Positions 54,599 to 63,852 are shown, numbered from the stretch's first letter. The stretch: DNA of 64,000 nucleotides from Bacteroidota bacterium (GCA_016192075.1 JACPUU010000022.1:1-64000), one strand, 5' to 3'. Translations and numbers: made by a program. Notes: generated by a model from the letters alone, not told the origin.

Positions 54599-54606
54599 CA
54601 AAGTTA
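54599..54606 (-). promoter_or_regulatory. Candidate -7 box for guaB
   Basis: Minus strand TAACTTTG, an exact TAnnTTTG, 33 bases upstream of the start. No clear -33 TTG. Confidence 0.45.
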
Positions 54607-54712
54607 ATAAAAAGCGATTTGATACGTTCATTAAAGCGGAATCCACATTAATTTTTGTTAAATCGCATTGCCGGTTGTCAGTGAATGGGGATATTTGTTA
54701 GAGTACAGAAAA

Positions 54713-55360
54713 ATGCGCAAAGTCCTCATCATCTTATTTTTCTTTTCACTGTCAACCGCGTTTACGCAGACTAAAAATCTTGCTGCGACCTTAAAAGACA
54801 GTATTCAATACATTCAAATGACGGGTATTGTGATTAGTGACAGCATGTACCGCATTCCCTTCACACGAATTATTGATATTACCACAGACCGCGGCGTAAT
54901 AGCTGATTACTATGGTTATTTTGCCATTGTGGTTCACCCGGGTGATACCCTGCTATTCAGCAGCCTGGGGTATAAACGCAAAATGTATGTTGTTTCAGAT
55001 ACTACCACCATTGACAATTTTTCGCTGGTGCAGGTTTTAAAAATGGATACACTGTCCTCTGATCCGGTAGAAGTTTATCCCTGGCCCTCACGCGAACAGT
55101 TTGCTGATTATTTTGTGAATATGGATGTTCCGGATGATGATCTGCAACGCGCCAAACAACGCCTCACCCCTCAGGAAATGGCATTTGTTGGAGCACTGAT
55201 GACCGGAGATGCCATGATGGCTTACAACACCGGGCAAAACAGTTATTACCAGAGTCTTTATACCCGAGGACAAGGGCCGCAGAACAACTTGCTGAACCCT
55301 TCTGCCTGGGCTGATTTTTTGAACGGAATTGGTACCGGTGCCTACCGGATTAGTCCCTAA
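54713..55360 (+). CDS. Exported protein with carboxypeptidase-regulatory-like domain
   Basis: A 215-residue protein with signal peptide MRKVLIILFFFSLSTAFTQ. It then has one beta-sandwich domain of the CarboxypepD_reg-like type (GIVISDSMYRIPFTRIIDITTDRGVIADYYGYF, HPGDTLLFSSLGYKRK). This fold is common at the start of Bacteroidetes surface proteins but here stands alone. A helical tail follows. Start at 54713; the frame to 54668 uses TTG and adds no signal. Its end overlaps the convergent gene by 11 bases. Function unknown. Confidence 0.75.
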   Translation: MRKVLIILFFFSLSTAFTQTKNLAATLKDSIQYIQMTGIVISDSMYRIPFTRIIDITTDRGVIADYYGYFAIVVHPGDTLLFSSLGYKRKMYVVSDTTTIDNFSLVQVLKMDTLSSDPVEVYPWPSREQFADYFVNMDVPDDDLQRAKQRLTPQEMAFVGALMTGDAMMAYNTGQNSYYQSLYTRGQGPQNNLLNPSAWADFLNGIGTGAYRISP

Positions 55361-55796
55361 CCCCTGCAAATGAAGGGATCTCTTTGAGATAAATCAATTT
55401 ATTCTCTTTTATATCAATACGCGCGCAATAGTGATTTAAGCCGTTGGTAAGAACCAGCATTTGTGCTTTCAGTGACGAGGCATAACGCGCAATCTGGTAA
55501 AACGTATCCTGTGAAATTTCAACACTCGGGGCCTTACACTCCACAATAAAAAAGGGCTGCAGTGATGAATCAAAACCAACAATGTCACACCGCTTTTTCA
55601 TGCCATTATAGGCCAGCGTATATTCAGATGCCATAAGGCCTTCAGGATAGCCCAGGTGATCAATTAAATAGGCAATGAAATGCTGGCGTACCCATTCTTC
55701 AGGTGTGAGCAGCACAAACTTTTTCCGCAGCCGGTCCCATACCTGATCGCTTTTCGTTTTTAAGGACGCCTGCGGTAAATTGAGTTGCGGGTTCAC
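55350..55796 (-). CDS. Stand-alone HsdR N-terminal (PD-(D/E)XK) domain protein
   Basis: A 148-residue protein of the type I restriction R-subunit N-terminal nuclease type. A helical start (KFVLLTPEEWVRQHFIAYLIDHLGYP) is followed by the PD-(D/E)XK core: Asp in KKRCDIVGFD, then Glu-x-Lys in FFIVECKAPS, then ISQDTFYQIARYASSLKAQMLVLTNG. No helicase, methylase or specificity subunit is nearby, so it is not a restriction system. Single-domain copies like this are widespread in Bacteroidetes; their role is unknown. Confidence 0.85.
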   Translation of the reverse strand: MNPQLNLPQASLKTKSDQVWDRLRKKFVLLTPEEWVRQHFIAYLIDHLGYPEGLMASEYTLAYNGMKKRCDIVGFDSSLQPFFIVECKAPSVEISQDTFYQIARYASSLKAQMLVLTNGLNHYCARIDIKENKLIYLKEIPSFAGVRD

Positions 55797-55841
55797 CTCT
55801 CAAATTTAGGGCTTTTTTTTGAGCAAATCAAGAGTGTGGCT

Positions 55842-56026
55842 TCGACTGCCGCTCAGCCACCGATTGTCGACTGCCGCTCTGCCACCCTGGATCCTTCTCC
55901 GGTAGAAGAAAACTCTGCTAAGGTTGTTGAATGTAGCCTGCAATCCGGTGGTTGCTTCAGCGTAGGCGCATGGCGGCCGATGGAGCGTAGCCTATAGTCC
56001 GGTGGTTTCGGCTACGCTCAACCACC
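55842..56026. repeat. Cluster of GC-rich intergenic repeats
   Basis: A 20-base direct repeat TCGACTGCCGCTC(A/T)GCCACC occurs at 55842-55861 and 55867-55886. Near 55930-55965 and 55985-56020 a related unit GTAGCCT....TCCGGTGGTT recurs. Perfect inverted arms join GAGCGTAGCC (55983-55992) and GGCTACGCTC (56010-56019), and GGTGGTT (56001-56007) and AACCACC (56020-56026). No gene lies in 55797-56038. It may act as a terminator or be a decayed palindromic element. Confidence 0.6.
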
Positions 56027-56038
56027 GTGTGCAAGATC

Positions 56039-56872
56039 CTATTTCACCAATCTGATTCCCTTATCTTCAATTACAATCAACCGTTCTTTGTACAGCGTGC
56101 CGATTGCTTTTTTGAATACTTTTTTTGAGACCCCAAACATGTGTTTGATTGATTCTGGTGACGTATTGTCAGTAGCTTCAATAAAGCCTCCACGCGATTT
56201 TAATTTTTCAAGAATCATTCTGGAGGTTTCATCTACGTGCACAAATCCTTGCTTTTGAAGGCTTATATCGATTTTATCATCTTCACGCATGCGCTTGATA
56301 AACCCTTTGAGTTTCATTCCGGAATGAACCGGTTTAAAAATTTCATTGGCATATAATAAACCGGTGTGCGTGTTGTTTACAATGACTTTATACCCCAGGT
56401 CTGTTTTTTCCCAAACAATTAAATCAACCTCCTGCCCTTCTTCAAAATCTGCCGGCAGGTTGTCGAGAAAACGATCCAGCTTTGAGCTTGCGGCAATGCG
56501 CCCCGATGCTTTGTCAAGGTAAACACGAACCAGGTAAGACATGCCGTTTTGCATTTCATATTTCTGCTCGCGGAACGGAACCAGCAAATCTTTCAGAAGT
56601 CCCCAATCCAAAAATGCTCCTACTTTGGTTAGTTGCTTTACTTTGAGAAAAGCAAACTGATCTACTTCAGCCAGGGGTGTTTCTGTCGTTGCAATAAGGC
56701 GGTCTTCTGAATCATGGTAAATAAACACATCCAGGTATTCATCTACACGTGCATTTGCCGGAACGTAGCGGGATGGAATTAATATTTCACCAAACGATCC
56801 GCCGTCCAGGTAAAGCCCAAAGTCAACTTCTTTGACAATTTTAAGGGTGTTGATTTTGCCTATTTCAAGCAT
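56039..56872 (-). CDS. cvfB: CvfB family S1-like RNA-binding protein
   Basis: A 277-residue protein of the CvfB/YitL family. Tandem S1-type beta barrels run from the start: VDFGLYLDGGSFGEILIPSRYVP, then TKVGAFLDWGLLKDLLVPFREQ, then a third near 145-205. A C-terminal winged helix (HMFGVSKKVFKKAIGTLYKERLIVIEDKGIRLVK) completes it. CvfB binds RNA and affects virulence and regulator expression in Staphylococcus; the role in Bacteroidetes is not settled. Transcribed alone, with a terminator-bearing spacer before it. Confidence 0.9.
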   Translation of the reverse strand: MLEIGKINTLKIVKEVDFGLYLDGGSFGEILIPSRYVPANARVDEYLDVFIYHDSEDRLIATTETPLAEVDQFAFLKVKQLTKVGAFLDWGLLKDLLVPFREQKYEMQNGMSYLVRVYLDKASGRIAASSKLDRFLDNLPADFEEGQEVDLIVWEKTDLGYKVIVNNTHTGLLYANEIFKPVHSGMKLKGFIKRMREDDKIDISLQKQGFVHVDETSRMILEKLKSRGGFIEATDNTSPESIKHMFGVSKKVFKKAIGTLYKERLIVIEDKGIRLVK

Positions 56873-56923
56873 GTTAGATTGAATTGATGCGCCAAAGATA
56901 GACGCTTTCAGCAGACCGGAAAT

Positions 56924-56956
56924 AAAAAAGAGTCTGCAAATGTCAGACTCTTTTTT
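56924..56956 (-). terminator. Terminator of the 55-residue protein gene
   Basis: Perfect 13-base stem AAAAAAGAGTCTG/CAGACTCTTTTTT with a 7-base loop. It lies 19 bases after the stop at 56976 and ends in T on the minus strand. Confidence 0.85.
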
Positions 56957-56975
56957 ACCAACTATAGATTAAAGG

Positions 56976-57143
56976 TTAGAGTAATTGCGCTTTTGGATAG
57001 AGTGCCATCCATTTCTGCATTTGTTCTTTGGTCTTCAATGTAATAGTTGTTCGCGCATCAAGCTGCAGCTTGAATTTCGGAGTAGACGCTTTAATCTCAT
57101 TGAGAATTTTATCTACTTTGTCCGCTGACTTTTTTCGTGCCAT
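56976..57143 (-). CDS. 55-residue charged protein of unknown function
   Basis: A short frame starting MARKKSADKVDKILNEIKAS and ending MALYPKAQLL, rich in Lys and without a signal peptide. It is followed 19 bases later by a strong terminator, which supports a real transcription unit. The reading frame is clean and has coding-like composition. No family is recognised; the basic start suggests a nucleic-acid or ribosome partner, which is inference only. Confidence 0.6.
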   Translation of the reverse strand: MARKKSADKVDKILNEIKASTPKFKLQLDARTTITLKTKEQMQKWMALYPKAQLL

Positions 57144-57525
57144 AACAACTAAATTTTAATTAAAGATAACACGTTAACTTGATTTTTATTACTGTTCAAG
57201 TCACCTATTTTCAGTTTTTTAGATTAAGTTAAGATTTTCATGGACGAATGTCCAAAATAGGGAGTATAAAAAATACCAATCGGTATAATTTAGAATCAAT
57301 AAAAAATTAATTAACTGTTTTTCAAATAATTGACTTTTTCATGACAAATACCGATTCGAACAATTTTCGATTAAAATTAATTGTTTAAACATTTAATCAC
57401 AGGGCTGCGGACGATTTTTTTACAGGGAGAAAAATACCCCCTGAACGGCAAATTTTACCTGTCCAAAAAAAATTTGAATCTGGCTGAGCTTTTTTAACCG
57501 TTGAACTTTTTCAGGTGTGATACGA
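57144..57525. other. AT-rich gap without a gene
   Basis: 382 bases, strongly AT-rich, between two minus-strand genes. It must hold the promoter of the 55-residue gene; a near match TATCTTTA is seen about 20 bases upstream of it. Otherwise I see nothing: no repeats, no structured RNA I can name, no frame of note. Confidence 0.5.
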
Positions 57526-60090
57526 TTACTGTTTTACCCACAGCTCTTTTGTCACCGTTCCTTTTTCATTCATGGTTGCGCAAACATAGGTTCCACTATT
57601 CAGAAAAGATAAATTGAGTGTATTGGTTGCATTAACCAGGTAGGTTGTAAATACTTTTTGCCCTTCTAAGGAATAGACAACAAAAAGTGCCGGTTCACTC
57701 GTCTGTAGGTTCAGCATACCATTTGCAGAGGGATTCGGATAAATTTTACCAGCTGTTGTTGCATTGGCAATGGCTGTCTGACCAGCCACCTGTGTCATTC
57801 TGAAATCCCAGGTACCACGCCCCCAGGTAGAGAACCGTACGATATAATCACTTTCGACAAATTCAACAGACATGTATTCCTGAACGGGGGCTGTAAGCCC
57901 CAACAAACTATACCATTCACCTTCGGCCATTACATAAACATAGGGGCCGGCATCTGTAGCTGCGAATAAAAATTTCTCAGCCGGATCCATACACATTTCA
58001 TGCACCGCAGTTTCAGGCAGTGGGCTGGGCCAGATACCTGTAAATGTAACACCACCATCCGTAGACATGTGAACTGCATCTGTTGAATAACCAGACCCAC
58101 CCAGGAAAACAAGTCCCGGAGTAAGCCTTGAAGCAAAAATATCAGCGCCATAAATCCAGTCTCCTTCAGGGCCGCTGAATGCCGCTGTCATGGTCCAGTT
58201 TGCACCGGCATCTTCTGAATGAAAAAATTTGCCATTCTCGGTAGCGACATACCATTTTGAAACATCTAACGGGGTAACACCAATTGCAGAAATATTTGCA
58301 CCCGATGCTGAATTAAAATCAAAATCAAACTGGGTGGCAACGGCATCAAAACCGCCATTTTCCAGTTTAATCAGGTGTGAACCAGTTCCGCCACTGATTT
58401 CACCGCCCCCCACCAGAATATAGTCTGCAGCCGGATCAGGAGCCATTTCTGTTGGTACAATCCAATCGTAATTAGGCATGTCTGTACCGGCCACATTATA
58501 CCAATAAGCGGCACCGGCATCTGTCATTGCATTGGCATAATACGAAAAATCACCGCCAGGATACTGCGCCCACACTGCCTGCCCGTCATTGGAAAACTGC
58601 ATTTGCCCGTAATCACCTGAAATAACCTGTTCACAATTGGCCGTAGTCAGCAGGGTTCCCTGCGCAGTGCGCTGAAAGCCCTGGTCCTGGGTTCCACCAA
58701 AGAAATAAGATGCGTTTAAAGGACTTGTGATGACATCGTAAAACTGCCCTACGTTTAAATTCATCATTCCAATATTTTCAGTTGTGAGCAGGTTATCATA
58801 CGACACCGAAATTCCACCGTGATTCGGAATAACCGTAAATTCATCTCCATTTGATTTTTTAAACGGTGCAATACTCATGATATCAGCATGAATTTTGCCT
58901 GGTACGTCATCATAATACTCCCACCAGTTATTGACCTTGGTAAAGTTAACGCCACCATCGGTCGACCGCCACAACTCCATTTCACCCATGTACAAAACAT
59001 CGGGATCATTAATGGAAACAACAACTCCGGCCTCCCAGGAAGACACCGGGAGTGTACTGATGTACCCAAAACTCACGCCGCCGTTGTTTGAAGCGAACAG
59101 TTCCTGGTTATCCATTAACACATAAAGCATGGTATCAGTTGCTGTCATATTAGCGGTGAGATAACAGGCATCAACCCCATTCAGGTTAAGCGATGTAGCT
59201 ACCGGTGTCAGCGATGTTCCTTCAAAAATGTAGCTATCATCATTTCCATCAATCAGGTAAGCCCTAGCTGAATTATAAGGCGCTGCCAGTGAAGCAAAAT
59301 TGTTGCCTGAGGTATTAAAGGCTGTTACAACAGTCCACGATGTTCCATCATTCACCGAATAAGCGAGCCTGTTTTCATAACTCGCCAGGCCAAAATTGTA
59401 GGCATTGTACAAATAAACCAGCGTTCCGGAGGCATCATTCAGCCTTACCAGGTCAGTGGCAGACCCATATCCCCAGTCAGACGTAAAGCCGCTTGCCTGT
59501 GTCCAGTCAACACCTTCATTGTCTGAATAAAAAATACCATGACCGCGGGCAGCCACAATACGCAGCGTGCCGCCAGGCAAATAAAATACCTTAAGTACAC
59601 GTGATGCAAACTGAATGTCTTCATTCAGGGGCGTCCAGGCGCCATCATTCAAATCTCCTTTCCACAAAACACCGCCATCAGAAATGGCATAAAGCGCTTC
59701 CGTAACAGGATCAAAATCGGTAACCTGTACATTCCCTGCCAGGTTATTACTGCCGCGTTCAACCCACTCAGCTTCAATAGCACCGTTTGCAAAAACTTCA
59801 GGTGTTTTCTGACGGCGCATTTCAGAACGCCATTCATAAATAGCCCTGAAATTGGCCTCATTAACCTCTTTCCAATCAGGATAATTGCCATGAATCAGGT
59901 CAAAATAGTTTCTTTTCTTTTCACCAAAACCTTCCTCGTCCTGCATGTGTTCATACACCTGCGCCGGAATTGGAATTCCGCCGTTTGTATGACGTGACCG
60001 GTAAACCTGTTCAACCTGGTTTGGGGCCCCTGAATAGACCATAAAACCTATAACGGAAACTACTACTACGCCTGCAATAATCAACTTCAT
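57526..60090 (-). CDS. Large secreted repeat protein with T9SS sorting domain
   Basis: An 854-residue protein. The N-terminus has a short hydrophobic export segment (MKLIIAGVVVVSVIGFMVYSG). The body carries BNR/VPS10-type beta-propeller repeats (VYFSDNEGVDWTQ-like phrases: GHGIFYSDNEGVDWTQ, LWRSTDGGVNFTKV, FHSEDAGANWTM, VHMSTDGGVTFTG). The last ~85 residues form a type A sorting domain: KIYPNPSANGMLNL, FVVYSLEGQKVF, LNSGTYVC and a final KELWVKQ. It would be secreted or surface-attached through the type IX system. The propeller suggests sialidase-like or binding function, without visible catalytic residues. Confidence 0.9.
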   Translation of the reverse strand: MKLIIAGVVVVSVIGFMVYSGAPNQVEQVYRSRHTNGGIPIPAQVYEHMQDEEGFGEKKRNYFDLIHGNYPDWKEVNEANFRAIYEWRSEMRRQKTPEVFANGAIEAEWVERGSNNLAGNVQVTDFDPVTEALYAISDGGVLWKGDLNDGAWTPLNEDIQFASRVLKVFYLPGGTLRIVAARGHGIFYSDNEGVDWTQASGFTSDWGYGSATDLVRLNDASGTLVYLYNAYNFGLASYENRLAYSVNDGTSWTVVTAFNTSGNNFASLAAPYNSARAYLIDGNDDSYIFEGTSLTPVATSLNLNGVDACYLTANMTATDTMLYVLMDNQELFASNNGGVSFGYISTLPVSSWEAGVVVSINDPDVLYMGEMELWRSTDGGVNFTKVNNWWEYYDDVPGKIHADIMSIAPFKKSNGDEFTVIPNHGGISVSYDNLLTTENIGMMNLNVGQFYDVITSPLNASYFFGGTQDQGFQRTAQGTLLTTANCEQVISGDYGQMQFSNDGQAVWAQYPGGDFSYYANAMTDAGAAYWYNVAGTDMPNYDWIVPTEMAPDPAADYILVGGGEISGGTGSHLIKLENGGFDAVATQFDFDFNSASGANISAIGVTPLDVSKWYVATENGKFFHSEDAGANWTMTAAFSGPEGDWIYGADIFASRLTPGLVFLGGSGYSTDAVHMSTDGGVTFTGIWPSPLPETAVHEMCMDPAEKFLFAATDAGPYVYVMAEGEWYSLLGLTAPVQEYMSVEFVESDYIVRFSTWGRGTWDFRMTQVAGQTAIANATTAGKIYPNPSANGMLNLQTSEPALFVVYSLEGQKVFTTYLVNATNTLNLSFLNSGTYVCATMNEKGTVTKELWVKQ

Positions 60091-60205
60091 GAAACTTATT
60101 TTGACCGAAAAGTACGAAATACATTTTACAGGCGTTTGTCAATTTCGTTAAACCCTTGCAATCCTGCCGAACTTTTACGCGTTATCAACGTATACCGGCA
60201 TTGAC

Positions 60206-60213
60206 TATTTTTG
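60206..60213 (+). promoter_or_regulatory. Candidate -7 box for the Wzz-like gene
   Basis: TATTTTTG, an exact TAnnTTTG, 20 bases before the ATG at 60233. It would drive the Wzz-like and ligase-like genes together. Confidence 0.4.
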
Positions 60214-60232
60214 CAAACCAATTTTAAATTTC

Positions 60233-61225
60233 ATGAGCCAGGAACAAACCATTAATTCAGGCCAGTTAATTTCTTTTCTCTGGAAAAAGAGAAAACCGCT
60301 GCTGATAATTACCACATCGGCATTTGTTATATCCATTGTTGTATCGCTGATGATAACGCCCTATTACATGGCACGGGCAGTTGTATTTCCAACCAAATCA
60401 AACTCGGTTGATTACAACACCAACAGCCGCAATTCAGTGGTTGAATTTGGAGATGAGGCAGATGCTGAACGTTTGCTGCAGGTGCTTATTTCACCTGAAA
60501 TAAGAGACAGCCTGACCATTAAATATAACCTCTACAATCACTATGAAATTGATTCTGCCGATGCGCATGCGCGGTATGATTTTCAGCAGATTTATGAAGG
60601 TAACATCAAGTTTGAGCGTACACGTTACAACTCAATCAACATTGATGTGTATGATACCGACCCTATAATTGCGGCAGATATTGCCAATGACATTGTAAGG
60701 CTAGTAGATACGGTTATGAACCGGATGATTCGTCAGCGGTCAGTAGGCCCGATGTATGCCGTACAGCACGAGGTGGGCCTTATCAAACATGAAATGGGCG
60801 ACTACAGTGACCGCTTGAAAAGCCTGAGTGATTCAGGTGTTGTGAGTAAAGATGAACGCGGAAATATGTACACCGATTACCTGGAAGCGCTGAAAGCCGG
60901 AAAAAATGACCTGGCTACAGAAATCAAACGAAAAATTGACGCTACCCAGAAATATGGTTCAGATTATGACATTTACTCAAACCTGAGTGAATTTTTTGCG
61001 CTCCGGTATTCAAACATTCTGGACGTGAATGACCAGGCGTCACAATATGCCAGCACCAATATTCAGCAAACCATTCGTCACAGTGCCGCTGAAATTCCGG
61101 ATAAAAAAGCAAAACCAAAACGTGCCATCATTGTCATTTTTGCAACATTCAGTGCGTTTCTTTTTACCATTTTTCTGCTGCTTGGAATTGAAAAATTCAA
61201 AGAAATTAAAGCCAGTACCCGTTAA
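60233..61225 (+). CDS. Wzz-like polysaccharide chain-length determinant
   Basis: A 330-residue inner-membrane protein of the Wzz/PCP type. A membrane span near residues 20-43 follows the short cytoplasmic start (ISFLWKKRKPLLIITTSAFVISIVV). A long, mostly helical periplasmic part is next, with a second span near 296-318 preceded by PDKKAKPKRAII, the usual proline-rich motif. No BY-kinase domain is attached. It sets the length of surface polysaccharide chains. Fifteen bases later comes the ligase-like gene, which fits a polymer-assembly pair. Confidence 0.85.
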   Translation: MSQEQTINSGQLISFLWKKRKPLLIITTSAFVISIVVSLMITPYYMARAVVFPTKSNSVDYNTNSRNSVVEFGDEADAERLLQVLISPEIRDSLTIKYNLYNHYEIDSADAHARYDFQQIYEGNIKFERTRYNSINIDVYDTDPIIAADIANDIVRLVDTVMNRMIRQRSVGPMYAVQHEVGLIKHEMGDYSDRLKSLSDSGVVSKDERGNMYTDYLEALKAGKNDLATEIKRKIDATQKYGSDYDIYSNLSEFFALRYSNILDVNDQASQYASTNIQQTIRHSAAEIPDKKAKPKRAIIVIFATFSAFLFTIFLLLGIEKFKEIKASTR

Positions 61226-61240
61226 TTTTTTGCAAGCCCC

Positions 61241-62677
61241 ATGCAGGATATACTGAAGATGCGGTGGTTTTATCTCCTCGGTTTTTTATTCGTGGGGGCA
61301 AACATCTATCTGATCAGTAAAGATCAGCTCCTGCTGGTTGCTCTTCCGGTTGCACTGCTGCTGCTATACACAGCGGTTTATCACATGGACCGCCTGTTTC
61401 TGTTCATCGTTCTTTTCACTCCCCTGTCCATTAACATTGAAGAATATGTGGGTGGATCCATTGGCCTTTTTCTACCAACAGAGCCCTTGCTTTTTGGCAT
61501 GTTACTGCTTATTATTCTGATGCAGTTTATTGGCAACTGGTTTGAACGTGATTTTCTGCGGCACCCGGTTACCCTTATTTTTGCACTGCAGTTCTGCTGG
61601 ATTTTTCTGACCGCTATTACCAGTGAATTACCGCTTGTATCGTTTAAGTTTCTGCTTACGAAACTTTGGTTTATCATTCCTCTTTATCTCTACGGATACC
61701 TTTTCTTTAAACAGGAAAAAAACATCTACTGGTTTATCTGGCTCTACATTGCATCATTAACCGTTGTTGTTTTATACACGCTGACCAATCACGCCATGTA
61801 TGGGTTTGATGAAGAAACCGGGCATTGGGTCATGTTTCCGTTTTTTAAAGATCATACATCCTACGGCGCAATTCTGGCACTGGTTTACCCGCTGCTGGTG
61901 GGTTATTTAATTGGCCGTAAAAACGGACCGCTGATTCAACTAACATTGGCGTCACTGGTGGTACTTTTTGGATTTGCCATTATGATGTCCTATACCCGGG
62001 CAGCCTGGCTGAGTCTGGTTGTGGCATTAGGTGTTTACCTGCTTATCCGGTTTAAAATCCGGTTCCGGTATTTGCTTATGGTTGGAGTTGCCGGACTGAT
62101 TTACGCCGCCGCTTCATGGACACAAATTATGCATTCGCTGGAAAAAAACAACGCCGAACATGCGACTGAAAATATGGATGAGCGCCTGGAGTCGATGGCC
62201 AACATTACCACCGATGCCTCTAACCTGGAACGCTTAAACCGTTGGTACTGCGCTGTGCGTATGTGGGAAGAAAGACCTGTCCTGGGCTGGGGACCAGGCA
62301 CCTATGCCATGGTGTATGCTCCGTTTCAATTAGAATCACTTAAAACCATTATTTCAACCAACTCCGGAAATCGCGGAAATGCGCACTCTGAATATTTGGG
62401 ACCGCTCTCAGAACAGGGATTACCAGGGTTGATACTGATGCTGGTGCTGGTGGGGTATATCTTTTACACTGCAATTACACTCTACATTCGCATGCCTGAC
62501 GGTGATTTAAAACTAACTGTTCTGCTACTGACGCTGGGACTTGTGACCTATTTTGTACACGGCATTCTGAACAATTACCTGGATACCGATAAAGCAACCG
62601 TTCCGGTTTGGGGATTTACGGCCATTATAGTGATGCTTGATTTGAAGTATAAAAGGGAGTCAGGAGTCAGGAATTAG
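61241..62677 (+). CDS. O-antigen ligase family membrane protein
   Basis: A 478-residue protein with about a dozen membrane segments and one large periplasmic loop (about residues 288-400). The loop holds the family features RLNRWYCAVRMWEERPVLGWGPGTYAMVY and NRGNAHSEYLGPLSEQGLPGL; the His and Arg residues of such loops are needed for activity in WaaL/Wzy proteins. It could be a ligase or a Wzy polymerase; sequence alone does not decide. Its last codons (YKRESGVRN) run into an AGGAGTCAGGAGTCAGG-type intergenic repeat, so the end may have been extended by repeat DNA. Confidence 0.88.
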   Translation: MQDILKMRWFYLLGFLFVGANIYLISKDQLLLVALPVALLLLYTAVYHMDRLFLFIVLFTPLSINIEEYVGGSIGLFLPTEPLLFGMLLLIILMQFIGNWFERDFLRHPVTLIFALQFCWIFLTAITSELPLVSFKFLLTKLWFIIPLYLYGYLFFKQEKNIYWFIWLYIASLTVVVLYTLTNHAMYGFDEETGHWVMFPFFKDHTSYGAILALVYPLLVGYLIGRKNGPLIQLTLASLVVLFGFAIMMSYTRAAWLSLVVALGVYLLIRFKIRFRYLLMVGVAGLIYAAASWTQIMHSLEKNNAEHATENMDERLESMANITTDASNLERLNRWYCAVRMWEERPVLGWGPGTYAMVYAPFQLESLKTIISTNSGNRGNAHSEYLGPLSEQGLPGLILMLVLVGYIFYTAITLYIRMPDGDLKLTVLLLTLGLVTYFVHGILNNYLDTDKATVPVWGFTAIIVMLDLKYKRESGVRN

Positions 62678-62787
62678 GAGTTCGTTGACTTATATCCTTC
62701 AACTGTTACTTTTCAAAACAAATTGAATTTCATTACCAACACTTGTCATTCAGCTAATATTCGCCAAATTTGTGTTCAGAAAAATTT

Positions 62788-63555
62788 ATGCCAAAGCGTC
62801 CGCTTATATTAATCACAAACGATGACAGCATTGCTGCCAAAGGAATTGCTTCACTGGTTGAAGCCATGAAACCGCTCGGGGACATTCTGGTGGTGGCACC
62901 GGATAAACCTCAAAGCGGCATGGGACATGCCATTACCATTCATTCACCGCTGCGCCTGTATGCATCAAACCAGTTCAGTGGAATTGATTCCTACACCTGT
63001 TCCGGCACACCGGTTGACTGTGTGAAACTGGCTATTTACGAAATTTTGAAACGCCGGCCTGATCTGTTGGTTTCAGGAATTAATCATGGCACCAATGCTT
63101 CTACCAATGTACTTTATTCAGGTACCATGTCTGCAGCAGTTGAAGGAGCAATAGAGTCTATACCATCCATTGGTTTCTCACTTCAAAGCCATGATGCGGA
63201 TGCTGACTTTGACGCATCGGTTCATTTTGCCACTAAAATTGCGCGCAGTGTTTTGAAAAATAAACTGCAGGCAGGTGTTTGCCTGAATGTCAACATACCC
63301 AAAGGAAAAATAAGTGATCTTGCGGGAATGAAAATTTGCCGCCAGGGAAGAGCTTTTTGGGAAGATTCTTTTGATAAACGCAAAGACCCTTCAGGAGCTG
63401 ATTACTACTGGCTCACCGGAAAATTTGAAACCAGTGACAAAGGAGAAGATACAGACATGTGGGCGCTGGAAAATAACTATGTATCGGTAGTTCCGACACA
63501 GTTTGATATGACCGCACATCATTTGATTTCACAACTTAATGAATGGGAATTCTGA
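62788..63555 (+). CDS. surE: 5'/3'-nucleotidase SurE
   Basis: A 255-residue metal-dependent nucleotidase. The N-terminal LILITNDDS holds the metal-binding Asp pair; VVAPDKPQSGMGHAIT (Ser), the sugar-binding region GTPVDCVKLA, and DLLVSGINHGTNASTNVLYSGTMSAAVEGA with the metal-binding Asn follow. It dephosphorylates nucleoside monophosphates, with a stationary-phase role in E. coli. The ATG at 62788 replaces a TTG 18 bases upstream. The next gene starts two bases after its stop. Confidence 0.95.
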   Translation: MPKRPLILITNDDSIAAKGIASLVEAMKPLGDILVVAPDKPQSGMGHAITIHSPLRLYASNQFSGIDSYTCSGTPVDCVKLAIYEILKRRPDLLVSGINHGTNASTNVLYSGTMSAAVEGAIESIPSIGFSLQSHDADADFDASVHFATKIARSVLKNKLQAGVCLNVNIPKGKISDLAGMKICRQGRAFWEDSFDKRKDPSGADYYWLTGKFETSDKGEDTDMWALENNYVSVVPTQFDMTAHHLISQLNEWEF

Positions 63556-63557
63556 TT

Positions 63558-63851
63558 ATGGAAAAATACGATAAAACGATTTACGGTGTTATTGCAGGTT
63601 TGGTACTGCCTGTTATTGGTTTTTTTCTGTCATTTCTGATCAAAACCCGCGGAACATTGATCACCTTTGATGATTACTGGCAAATGACCATGCGCGGTGA
63701 TCACCAGCAGGATATCCTGATTTTTTGCCTGATCCCGAACATGTTTCTCTTCTACTTCACCAATTTCAGATGGAACACGTATAACATGACCAAAGGACTG
63801 GTTGGTGTAACCCTGATTTTAGGGCTGGCACTCTTTATTATTACACTGTAG
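63558..63851 (+). CDS. Small membrane protein downstream of surE
   Basis: A 97-residue protein with three hydrophobic segments (GVIAGLVLPVIGFFLSFLI; ILIFCLIPNMFLFYF; GLVGVTLILGLALFIITL). It starts MEKYDKTIYGV, two bases after surE, so it is co-transcribed. The frame can be extended to 63543 inside surE, but the ATG at 63558 is the better start. No family recognised. Confidence 0.7.
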   Translation: MEKYDKTIYGVIAGLVLPVIGFFLSFLIKTRGTLITFDDYWQMTMRGDHQQDILIFCLIPNMFLFYFTNFRWNTYNMTKGLVGVTLILGLALFIITL

Positions 63852-63852
63852 T

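Noticed and set aside
55350-55796. Type I restriction-modification locus
   Set aside because: Only the N-terminal nuclease domain is present; no HsdM, HsdS or helicase part within reach.
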